A stretch of DNA of 24,620 nt from a virus. Within the stretch, counting starts at the first letter, position 1, and each line of letters begins with the position of its first letter. The stretch is from positions 1-24,620 of IMG/VR virus record IMGVR_UViG_3300031706_000042. One strand, written 5' to 3'. The notes beneath the pieces were generated by a model that was not told where the DNA came from, searched no databases, and saw nothing but the letters and a program-made list of their open reading frames with translations. Below are positions 1 through 8,166 of the stretch, one piece after another. The translations under genes and the position numbers were made by a program.

Positions 1-1
1 A

Positions 2-3000
2 ATAGCTAATGGCGGATCAGGGTATACACAGGCACCTACTATTAAATTAACAGGCGGTGGCGGCACTGGTGCTACAGCTATTGCTAAATTAGGAGTAAAC
101 GGAACTGTAACAAGTGTAGAAGTTACAAATAAAGGAAGTAGTTATATTACTGCTCCTACATTAATGTTAACTGGCAGTGTATCTGAAACAGGTAAAAATG
201 CAAAACTTAGTGTTATCCTAGGAGACGGATTAACAAGAGGAATGCTAAACGTAGTAAAATTTGATAGAGTAAGCGGTGATTATTCTATTACTAGTATTAA
301 TGAAACAGAAACATTTACAGGCACTGGCTCCAAGTACATTTACGAACTAAAATGGCCAATGGATCTTAAAACTACAAACGTTACTGTAACTGTAAATAAC
401 ATTGAACTTTTAAGAAGTGAATATAGCTTTATTAATATAAAAGATAGTACTACAACAAGTTATACTAGGTATCATGGAAAAATTACACTTGCAGAACCAA
501 CACCTGTTAACACTTCTATTGTTATTACTTACAAAAAAGCAATTAGCTTATTAACAGCACAGGATAGAATAAACATTGCGTACAACCCTGTAACAGGTCA
601 ATTTGCAAAAGACCTTGGACAGTTAATGGACGGTGTTGACTATGGCGGAGTAGAAGTTAAAAGTTTCGACTTTGGTGGCCCTACAGGCTGGGATACAGCC
701 CCTTGGTTCACTAGCGAGTATGATACTTACGACCAAACTTTTGAAGATGAAACATTTACTTTAGATGGTAGTACAATTAGTGTTACATTAGCTACGCCTT
801 TAGAAAGCGGAGTTGTATATAACTTATACAAAAATGGTGTAAGATTAGATGACCCAGACTGGGTAAATGACAGTTCGCAGTTTACAAATCCAAATGCCGT
901 AATGAGAAGTATAACAGGTGATGGAGTACAAACATTAATTGAGTTAGATGAATTAGGTATATCTAATGGAGCAAATGATGTTATAGTTATACGTAAGAGT
1001 ACTAGCGATGGAAGTTTCCTTCCTGTTCCAGGAACGTATGACACACTTATTGAAGGCGGCGCCTTAGAATACAATACTGCTAAAGGCATACTTGCAGAAG
1101 AAATTAATATTGACGGTGACGGGTTTGCAACAACTGCTAACAGTGGCGGCCCAGACGAGAATCTGCCAGGCAGAGTATTTGACACAGTTGATATAAAGGT
1201 TTATGAAAGGCCTACAGGCGGATCAAGTAAAATACATTCAAGAAATTACGTAGGCGACGGTACAACTACAGATTATGATATTGGAACAACACCTATATTA
1301 GACGAGCTAGTATTTGTAAAAGTTAATAATGTTATACAAACAGCATACACTATTGATTATGAAACTAACAAAGTTAAATTTACTACTGCACCAACATTAG
1401 CATCTAAAATTAATCTTGTAACTCTAGACTATAGTGGTACAAACATATTAGACTTAGATGAATTTATATCGGATGGTAGTACAGCTGATTTCTTAACAAA
1501 CATTACACATACTCCTAATTTAAGTAGTTTAGTTACTATTGACGGTAAAAAAGTTGAGCATGTTCTTACAAAAAGTAACAACACATATGCTGCAGAAAAT
1601 AGAATTGTTATCCGATTTGCAGAACCTCCTAAGATTGATGCTGTAGTAAAATATGCAATTTTTGAAGGACCTATACAAAACTTTAGTGCAGTGACTATAG
1701 ACGAGTTTATTGCTGATGGTAGCACGATATTGTTTGATCTTACACAAACACCGTTTACACAAAAGCCACATGAATGGTTTACTATTGTACAAGTAAACAA
1801 CACAATATTAAATGCAGGATATTCTCAAAAATATGTTATGACAGAGTCAAGAGAATATCAGTTAAAGCTATGGCAAGTACCTACAGGTTCTGTAAGGTCA
1901 GGACAGTTAAGAATTTACTTAAACGGTCAAAAAATTAACTATATTGACGATTGGTCATTTACAAGTGCAGGCCAGTATAATTCTGCATTAGACGCTGACG
2001 ATCAACTAGGTAGTGCGGTATTGTTAAATGCCAGTGTTGGAGCACCTGGTGACATCTTAAGAATATATATTGTAGGACAAGAAGACAGTACTGCCGCAGG
2101 CGGAGATTATAGATATGGTTACTTTGACAACGACAATAACTTTGTAGAAGATGACGGAAAATTATCTATCTATTCTACTTTGTCAAACGGTGACAAGGTT
2201 AAAGTTTACCAGTTTAGTAACCACGACACTCAAGGTATTGAACGACAGAGTTTAGATGTTGTTGAGCGTACACTACTATCCCCAGGTGTTGCAGCTAACA
2301 GACAGGTATTTGAAATTGACGGAAGCACAGCAAATTTAAATTTATTACCGCCACTGGCAGCTAGAAAGCAATATGCAGTATATTTAAATAATACAAGAAT
2401 TGACGATCCAAATTACAATACTGCACAGCAAACAAACGACAACGCAGTGCTATTAACAATTACTGGAGCAGAGCAAACTATTTTTGATGCGCAAGCAACA
2501 GGACTTGTTCTTGTTACAGGTGATATTTTAGAAATTGTAGAACTTGGTGCTAGTGTTACTCCTGACAGCGGTACAGCTGACTGGTATGAACTAAGACAAC
2601 TAAGAGCTGGGTATATAAATTTACAAAGTCCAGCAGTTGACGATCAGTACGTTTGGGTTGTTAAAAACGGAACCTTATTAGATCCATCAGTTGACTATGT
2701 TGTTACTCCTAATAAAATGCGTATTAAGTTAAAAGAAAACTTAGATGAGAACGACACTGTTGAAACTTTCCATTTTGCAAAAGAAACTTTGAAAAATAAG
2801 TTTGGATGGCGACAATTTAAAGATATATTAAACAGAGATATCTATAAGAGATTAGATGGTAGACAAAATTACAGATTATCTGAACCATTAGCATTTAATG
2901 ATAAGGTAATTACAGTAGATAATAGTACTAATTTACCTGACCCAGTTCCGGGATCAAAGTATCCGGGTGTAATATTTGTTGACAATGAACGTATAGAATA

Positions 3001-3532
3001 CTTTAGAAAGACTGGTAATACTCTTGGACAGCTAAGAAGAGGAACATTGGGTACTGGAATTAAATCAATTTATTCTGTAGGCACAGAGCTGTATGATCAA
3101 AGTCAAACAGCAACTATGCCATATAAGGACGAAGTATTAACAAGTACATTTACAGCTGATGGTACATCAGCAGCTTATGATCTTGACTTTACTCCTGCTA
3201 GTGTAAACGAGTTTGAAGTATTTGTTGCAGGTCGTAGACTAAGAAAAACAGCATTAGAGTCGTATCAGTTAGATACAACGTTGCGTACAACATATGCAAC
3301 ATCGACAGAACAAATTAGTCAAGATTCTCCATTAGGAGATGTAACTTTACCAGCAGAGTTTAGCATACAGAACAGCAACGAATTAGTGTTGCTAGAAACA
3401 CCAGGAGTAAATCAAAAGGTAATAGTAATAAGAAAACAAGGTAGAATATGGAATGTTCCAGGCACAGCGTTAAGTAATGCAGAATCCGACATTAGTAGAT
3501 TCTTAAGATCAGCAACGGTTGACTTACCCTGA
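2..3532 (+). CDS. Giant repeat-rich virion structural protein, 3' part
   Basis: The frame is open from the first bases of the window, so the start lies to the left and 1176 residues are visible. The left edge carries a motif of the type NGGSGYTQAPTIKLTGG that recurs 40 residues later as NKGSSYITAPTLMLTG. This Gly/Thr-rich repeat is common in phage structural proteins. The rest is a chain of beta-rich modules, each with a DGST or DGT turn followed by lines such as YLNGQKINYIDD, LYKNGVRLDDPDW and YLNNTRIDDPNY. A distinct segment near the C-terminus contains PGVIFVDNERIEYF and LGQLRRGTLGTG. No enzyme motif or membrane segment is visible. Its position before tail-fibre genes and its modular composition suggest a large baseplate or tail-associated protein of marine T4-like phages. 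The exact role is not identifiable. The internal ATG at 164 lies inside the repeat and is probably not the true start. Confidence 0.8.
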   Translation: MANGGSGYTQAPTIKLTGGGGTGATAIAKLGVNGTVTSVEVTNKGSSYITAPTLMLTGSVSETGKNAKLSVILGDGLTRGMLNVVKFDRVSGDYSITSINETETFTGTGSKYIYELKWPMDLKTTNVTVTVNNIELLRSEYSFINIKDSTTTSYTRYHGKITLAEPTPVNTSIVITYKKAISLLTAQDRINIAYNPVTGQFAKDLGQLMDGVDYGGVEVKSFDFGGPTGWDTAPWFTSEYDTYDQTFEDETFTLDGSTISVTLATPLESGVVYNLYKNGVRLDDPDWVNDSSQFTNPNAVMRSITGDGVQTLIELDELGISNGANDVIVIRKSTSDGSFLPVPGTYDTLIEGGALEYNTAKGILAEEINIDGDGFATTANSGGPDENLPGRVFDTVDIKVYERPTGGSSKIHSRNYVGDGTTTDYDIGTTPILDELVFVKVNNVIQTAYTIDYETNKVKFTTAPTLASKINLVTLDYSGTNILDLDEFISDGSTADFLTNITHTPNLSSLVTIDGKKVEHVLTKSNNTYAAENRIVIRFAEPPKIDAVVKYAIFEGPIQNFSAVTIDEFIADGSTILFDLTQTPFTQKPHEWFTIVQVNNTILNAGYSQKYVMTESREYQLKLWQVPTGSVRSGQLRIYLNGQKINYIDDWSFTSAGQYNSALDADDQLGSAVLLNASVGAPGDILRIYIVGQEDSTAAGGDYRYGYFDNDNNFVEDDGKLSIYSTLSNGDKVKVYQFSNHDTQGIERQSLDVVERTLLSPGVAANRQVFEIDGSTANLNLLPPLAARKQYAVYLNNTRIDDPNYNTAQQTNDNAVLLTITGAEQTIFDAQATGLVLVTGDILEIVELGASVTPDSGTADWYELRQLRAGYINLQSPAVDDQYVWVVKNGTLLDPSVDYVVTPNKMRIKLKENLDENDTVETFHFAKETLKNKFGWRQFKDILNRDIYKRLDGRQNYRLSEPLAFNDKVITVDNSTNLPDPVPGSKYPGVIFVDNERIEYFRKTGNTLGQLRRGTLGTGIKSIYSVGTELYDQSQTATMPYKDEVLTSTFTADGTSAAYDLDFTPASVNEFEVFVAGRRLRKTALESYQLDTTLRTTYATSTEQISQDSPLGDVTLPAEFSIQNSNELVLLETPGVNQKVIVIRKQGRIWNVPGTALSNAESDISRFLRSATVDLP
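8..176 (+). repeat. 40-residue coding repeat at the left edge
   Basis: Two copies of a Gly/Thr-rich unit are encoded in the same frame with a period of 40 codons. The first begins NGGSGY and ends KLTGG; the second begins NKGSSY and ends MLTGS. Conserved positions are the Asn-Gly start, GSxY, xAPT and LTG. More copies probably lie to the left of the window. Confidence 0.6.
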
Positions 3533-3538
3533 TAAATA
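3531..3538 (+). promoter_or_regulatory. Putative T4-type late promoter (GATAAATA)
   Basis: The sequence GATAAATA lies in the 24-base gap between the stop of the giant structural gene and the ATG at 3557, with 18 bases between box and start. T4 late promoters carry TATAAATA, and marine T4-like phages a close variant with a free first base. The same box with similar spacing occurs before the gene at 8167. The motif is short and AT-rich, so chance matches are expected. Intergenic placement and equal spacing are the support. Confidence 0.5.
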
Positions 3539-3556
3539 ACACAGTAGGATATAAAA

Positions 3557-4171
3557 ATGAACGATAACTTTAAAGAAAAAAACGGTATACTGATCAACGG
3601 TCATATCAAAATACATAACCCGGAAACGGGGGAAATTTTCATTGATAAAAATAATGCTATTCATTATGAAAATATGAGTATTGCATTAGCAGACAGCGTT
3701 GGCAATAGGGGCAACGGCTGGATATATGAAATGAGCTTTGGCAACGGCGGTACTAGCGTTGATCCTACAGGCATTATTACATACTTGACGCCAAACTCTA
3801 CAGGAACAAATGCAAGTTTGTATAATCAGACGTATACAAAAATTGTAGATGATAACAGTGTAAACAACACTGATCCGGTTAGAAATAAGATCGAAACAAG
3901 ACACGTTAGTGGTACAAACTATACAGATGTATTAATAACATGTTTACTAGATTACGGCGAACCTAGTGGCCAGGATGCGTTTGATACGGCAACAGATCAA
4001 AACAGTTTATATGTATTTGACGAGCTGGGATTAAAAGGGTATTCAGCGTCAGGTACTGGAAATTTACTAACACATGTTGTTTTCCACCCTGTCCAAAAGT
4101 CTTTGAACAGGTTAATTCAAATTGATTATACTGTAAGGATACAAAGTCTTGCAGGGACGGTTGGGGAATAA
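3557..4171 (+). CDS. Putative virion structural protein, 204 aa
   Basis: The protein is hydrophilic and beta-rich, without signal peptide, membrane helix or catalytic motif. Visible landmarks are an N-terminal NPETGEIFIDKNNAIHYENM segment, a Gly-rich stretch around NRGNGWIYEMSFGNGG, and a C-terminal LTHVVFHPVQKSLNRLIQ line followed by a beta strand. Proteins of this kind and size occur among the structural genes of marine T4-like phages, so a baseplate or tail accessory role is likely but not proven. It starts 24 bases after the giant structural gene, with the GATAAATA box between them and AGGATAT before the ATG as a modest ribosome binding site. It ends three bases before the next gene, which suggests co-transcription. 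I do not recognise a named family. Confidence 0.65.
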   Translation: MNDNFKEKNGILINGHIKIHNPETGEIFIDKNNAIHYENMSIALADSVGNRGNGWIYEMSFGNGGTSVDPTGIITYLTPNSTGTNASLYNQTYTKIVDDNSVNNTDPVRNKIETRHVSGTNYTDVLITCLLDYGEPSGQDAFDTATDQNSLYVFDELGLKGYSASGTGNLLTHVVFHPVQKSLNRLIQIDYTVRIQSLAGTVGE

Positions 4172-4174
4172 TAA

Positions 4175-6190
4175 ATGGCATATACAATAGCATATACTGA
4201 TCAAGCTAACAAAGGTACAATTACTGTAGAAGATAATACTATCAATACAGAGACTGGGCTAGGCTTACCAGGCAGAAACGCAACAGCATATGGTACAACG
4301 ATCGCTTCAAACTTTTTACATATATTAGAAAACTTTGCTAGTGCTACACAACCGTCAACACCAGTTGAAGGACAGTTATGGTACGATACAGCTCCAGGAA
4401 CAGAACAATTAAAAGTTTATGACGGAACAAATTGGGTAGCTAGTGGAGGCCTTAAGAAAGCAAGTACTGCTCCTCAAGCAGGACAAAGTTTAATTGGAGA
4501 CCTTTGGGTTGACACTGATAACCAGCAGTTGTATCTGTTTAGTGGATCGGGTTGGGTATTAGTAGGACCTAACTTTAGTGATGGGCTTGTAACGGGAGCA
4601 TTACCAATTACAGTTATTGGTACTGACGACTTAACTTACAACGTATTACAAATTGAAGTTGATGCTAAGCCAGTAATACTTATTACAACTAAATCGTTTA
4701 CGCCTAAAGTTGTAATTCCAGGATTTAGTACACTAAGCCCCGGTATCAATCTTTCTGCAAATAATATCGAAGGCGCCGGAGCACCTAAGTTTTACGGTAC
4801 TGCTGAAAAAGCAGAAGGATTAATTGTAAGTGGTAATACTATTGCTGCAGGAAACTTCCTTAGAGGCGATGTTACAAGTACAACGGCTTTTCCTATTAAT
4901 GTTCAAAACAATACAGGAATAAATTACGGTATTAATGCAGAAATGAATATCGGTGTTGAAGGCAACGCTGGTGTATTCCAACATAATATTGCTGGGTCCT
5001 CAATGGACTTTAAAGTTAAGAACGATGGCATCTTAAAAAATGTTCTTCGATTAGATAGTAATTTAAAAGTTGGCGTTAATAATGTTGCACCTGACCAAGA
5101 ATTAGACGTTACTGGTAACATACAAGCTAGTGGGTTAATTAATACTACTTCAACTGTAAACAGTACAACGTTTAGCAACGGTAGTATTAGAACAGCAGGC
5201 GGATTAGGCGTTTCTCAAGATGTTAATATTGGCGGAGCACTAACTGTCACAGGCGTAACAACAACTAGAAATGTTCTACCTAATGAAAATAATACTAAAA
5301 GTATTGGTAGTACAAGTGCAAAATATGCAAATATATATGCAACTACTTTTGTGGGCAACTTAACAGGTAATGTAAGCGGCACAGTTTCTGGTAGAGCTGG
5401 AAGTGCAGACAGAATAACAAGTGCAACAACATTTAGATTTTCAGGAGATATCACAGCCGCAGATGTAGTATTTGACGGACAAACTGGTGGTACACTAAAA
5501 GTTTTTAATACTTCTATTAGTAATGACATCGTTGCAGGAAAAACAAACGTATTAACATCACAAGCTGATGATGAATTTTTAATTAACAGAACTTCTGGTG
5601 ATACTGGATTAAAGAAAATTAATAGAATTAATTTGTTTTCAGCTATCCAAGGACTTACTCCTGTAGGTACTGTTGTATCATTTGCAGGTGGATCAGCGCC
5701 AATAGGATGGTTAATTTGTGATGGTACAGAGTATTTAATAAGTCAATACGGGTCATTGTATGGTGTTGTTGGTACAACATATAAGGCGTCACCAACGTCG
5801 GGGTTTTTTGCATTACCTGACTTGCGTGGAAGATTCTTACTTGGACCAGACAACATGGGAGGCACAAGTGCTAATGTTGTAACATCAGGATCTGCAGATG
5901 TTGTTGGTGCTAAAGACGGTGCTGAAACTATTACAATTGCAACTGAAAACTTGCCAGAACATGAACATGATCTTAGAGGCGAAAGCGGTGACCAGTACTA
6001 TGCTACAAGAGATGTTTCTGGAACACCAAACGATAACGATGCAATTATTTATGATTCACCAACTGGCACAGGAGCTGGCCAAGCCTATCCTGCAAGTGGT
6101 GGTGTTTTAACAGATAATAGCTTAGGACAAGCAATAAGTGTTATGAATCCATATATGACAATGAATTTCATAATTTATACTGGAGGGTAA
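4175..6190 (+). CDS. Tail fibre with C-terminal tail-collar domain
   Basis: The N-terminus (about residues 1-135) holds a domain with NFLHILENFASATQPSTP, GQLWYDT and VYDGTNW, also present in the next two genes. The middle is a long Ser/Thr/Asn-rich fibre-like region with lines such as GVNNVAPDQELDVTGN. From about residue 495 to the end there is a phage tail-collar domain: GTVVSFAGGSAPIGWLICDG, LPDLRGRFLLG, PEHEHD near 594, and the closing NPYMTMNFIIYTG. This domain occurs in short tail fibres such as T4 gp12 and in other receptor-binding fibres, where it forms a trimeric tip. The protein is therefore probably a host-recognition fibre. It starts three bases after the preceding stop (TAATAAATG), with TTGGGGA as ribosome binding site. 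Domain assignment is from motif memory. Confidence 0.8.
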   Translation: MAYTIAYTDQANKGTITVEDNTINTETGLGLPGRNATAYGTTIASNFLHILENFASATQPSTPVEGQLWYDTAPGTEQLKVYDGTNWVASGGLKKASTAPQAGQSLIGDLWVDTDNQQLYLFSGSGWVLVGPNFSDGLVTGALPITVIGTDDLTYNVLQIEVDAKPVILITTKSFTPKVVIPGFSTLSPGINLSANNIEGAGAPKFYGTAEKAEGLIVSGNTIAAGNFLRGDVTSTTAFPINVQNNTGINYGINAEMNIGVEGNAGVFQHNIAGSSMDFKVKNDGILKNVLRLDSNLKVGVNNVAPDQELDVTGNIQASGLINTTSTVNSTTFSNGSIRTAGGLGVSQDVNIGGALTVTGVTTTRNVLPNENNTKSIGSTSAKYANIYATTFVGNLTGNVSGTVSGRAGSADRITSATTFRFSGDITAADVVFDGQTGGTLKVFNTSISNDIVAGKTNVLTSQADDEFLINRTSGDTGLKKINRINLFSAIQGLTPVGTVVSFAGGSAPIGWLICDGTEYLISQYGSLYGVVGTTYKASPTSGFFALPDLRGRFLLGPDNMGGTSANVVTSGSADVVGAKDGAETITIATENLPEHEHDLRGESGDQYYATRDVSGTPNDNDAIIYDSPTGTGAGQAYPASGGVLTDNSLGQAISVMNPYMTMNFIIYTGG

Positions 6191-6195
6191 AGTTA

Positions 6196-8127
6196 GTGAG
6201 TTATAGACTAAACAGAACAGATGGTGCATTACTGGTAGACTTAACTGACGGTATACTCGATACAGCTACCACTGATTTAACATTAATAGGAAAGAATTAC
6301 AAAGGCTTTGGAGAGTTTTTAAACGAAAACTTTATTGCATTATTAGAAAATTTTGCATCTACGTCACAACCAACTAATCCTATGGTAGGACAACTTTGGT
6401 ATGATAAACAAGATAATAGATTAAAAATTTATGACGGTGCTACTTTTAAATCTGCAACAGGCAGTGTTGTTAGTAGCACACGACCGTCAAACCTTACTAC
6501 TGGTGACCTTTGGATAGATAATGAAAATAATAAATTGTATATTTGGGACGGTACTGATCTTACATTAGTAGGTCCGGAATATAGTGCAGGCCAAGGAAAA
6601 AGCGGATTCGAAGTATCAAGTCAATTAGACTCTACTGATGTTCAGCGTACTATTCTTAAACTTTTCTTAGGCGGCACATTGGTCGGAATCTACTCTCCAG
6701 AAACGTTTTACATATTGCCAGAATATGCAATAGCTGGTTATCCTCTAATTGTAGGCGATGCGCTGAACAGACAACTTCTTGAAAAAGGATTTAATGTTGT
6801 TAGTGCAGACTTTTTATACAGAGGCACAGCTACAAGTGCAAAAGGCCTTATTGATGATGCAGGTGTTATAAGAAGTGCAAATAATTTTATTCCTACTGAT
6901 GCTAATGGTGCCACAACAGGTAGTTTAAAAATTAAAAACAGTGCTGGCCTAAGTGTAGGAGTTGGCGAAACTGAATATTCAATTTTAAAGATTGCTGGCA
7001 CTACAGTAACATTAGAAACGCAACAAAGTAATTCAGACTTTGCAATTAAAGTTAGGTCAGGCAGTAGCTTTTTACCTGCGATGTATGTAGATACTAGCGA
7101 AAGCCGTGTAGGTATATGGAACTCTAATCCTTCATATAGTTTAGATGTAACTGGTACTGGTAGATTTTCAAGTAACCTAACAGTAGGTGGAAATTTACTT
7201 GTTGAAGGAACAACAACGCATCTTAATACATCAACTTTAAGAGTTGAAGATAAAAATATAGAATTAGGAATACTAGACGATAGTACAGAAGCTAACGACT
7301 CGCAAATCGACGGTGGTGGTATAATTGTTAGAAGTAGTGAAGGATCTAAAGACTGGACTTGGATAGCTGCAACAGGTAGCTGGACGTCGAATCAAGATAT
7401 TAACATTATATCAGGACCTGACAATCCTGTTCCGCAACTTAAAGTTGATGGAACTAATATTCTAAGCAGTACTGCACTAGGATCAACAGTAACTTCAGCA
7501 CTAGGTTTAACACGAGTAGGTACATTAAGTGAACTAACAGTTGATAATATTAAATTAGATGCTGCTACAATTACAAGAATAAGTGGTACAGGATTAAGTA
7601 TTGTTGCTGGTGGCGACATAACAGTTGATAGTCAAAACATTACAGGTCTTGCAGAACCATCAGCCGCAACAGATGCAGCAACTAAAAATTACGTTGACGT
7701 ACAGTTATATAGTAAAGATGTTATTATATCGCTTGACGTTACAGGTTTAACAAATCCTGCAGCAATTGGCGCAAGCGACGGTCCAAAAAATAGTATTGCT
7801 ACACTATTACAAAATTTACAATCTGCAGCAACGTTTCAGACAGGAACTACAGCATATGTAATGGCAACGTCATATACGGGATCAACAGTTTCAGGAATCA
7901 ATGTTAATATTACTACAAGTCCTGATACATCTGGTGTATTAACAAAATCAAGTATTGCAGTGGATAAAAACAATGTAAGTAGTGCTGAAACAGTAATACA
8001 AGATATTAGTCAAAGTAATACTGCAAGTGGTGTCGTTGCACTAACGCCAATTAGGTATCTATACGAATATGTAGTGTCAGGCAGTGCTTGGACATTTGTA
8101 AGTAGATCACTACAGACAGTAACATAA
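6196..8127 (+). CDS. Tail-fibre-like structural protein, 643 aa
   Basis: The start is GTG, preceded by GGAGGG at 6182-6187 with an 8-base spacer. This start aligns the N-terminus (MSYRLNRTDG) with MSYTINKYNN of the gene at 8167. The N-terminal domain repeats the shared pattern NENFIALLENFAS, GQLWYDK, LKIYDG and GDLWID. The body contains a fibre signature, SYSLDVTGTGRFSSNLTVGG, then LNTSTLRVEDKNIELG, then an ITGLAEPSAATDAATKNYVD segment of a kind common in marine phage fibres. The C-terminus (about 530-643) matches neither the collar nor the peptidase-G2-like type, and I do not recognise it. Function is probably a component of the tail-fibre or baseplate assembly. The previous stop lies five bases upstream. 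Confidence 0.7.
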   Translation: MSYRLNRTDGALLVDLTDGILDTATTDLTLIGKNYKGFGEFLNENFIALLENFASTSQPTNPMVGQLWYDKQDNRLKIYDGATFKSATGSVVSSTRPSNLTTGDLWIDNENNKLYIWDGTDLTLVGPEYSAGQGKSGFEVSSQLDSTDVQRTILKLFLGGTLVGIYSPETFYILPEYAIAGYPLIVGDALNRQLLEKGFNVVSADFLYRGTATSAKGLIDDAGVIRSANNFIPTDANGATTGSLKIKNSAGLSVGVGETEYSILKIAGTTVTLETQQSNSDFAIKVRSGSSFLPAMYVDTSESRVGIWNSNPSYSLDVTGTGRFSSNLTVGGNLLVEGTTTHLNTSTLRVEDKNIELGILDDSTEANDSQIDGGGIIVRSSEGSKDWTWIAATGSWTSNQDINIISGPDNPVPQLKVDGTNILSSTALGSTVTSALGLTRVGTLSELTVDNIKLDAATITRISGTGLSIVAGGDITVDSQNITGLAEPSAATDAATKNYVDVQLYSKDVIISLDVTGLTNPAAIGASDGPKNSIATLLQNLQSAATFQTGTTAYVMATSYTGSTVSGINVNITTSPDTSGVLTKSSIAVDKNNVSSAETVIQDISQSNTASGVVALTPIRYLYEYVVSGSAWTFVSRSLQTVT

Positions 8128-8137
8128 TGATAAAAGC

Positions 8138-8145
8138 GATAAATA
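8138..8145 (+). promoter_or_regulatory. Putative T4-type late promoter (GATAAATA)
   Basis: The box GATAAATA lies in the 39-base gap between the stop at 8127 and the ATG at 8167, with 21 bases between box and start. The identical eight bases precede the gene at 3557. AGGGG at about 8156-8160 is a good ribosome binding site for the gene that follows. A late sigma factor (gp55-type) would be the expected reader. This is an inference from the T4 consensus. Confidence 0.5.
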
Positions 8146-8166
8146 AAGTTATAACAGGGGTAACAG

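Noticed and set aside
727-1803. Long minus-strand open frames of 152 and 124 codons opposite the giant structural gene
   Set aside because: They lie fully opposite a real coding frame, have no convincing ribosome binding site, and encode Ser/Val/Pro-rich sequence typical of the reverse of Thr/Gly/Asn codons. The other minus-strand frames (for example 9000-9488, 14199-14552, 16086-16442) were rejected for the same reasons.
5898-6110. Plus-strand alternative-frame open frames (5898-6110, 8321-8536, 22303-22605)
   Set aside because: Each lies wholly inside a longer gene with recognisable domains, lacks a ribosome binding site, and has low-complexity composition expected from a shifted frame.
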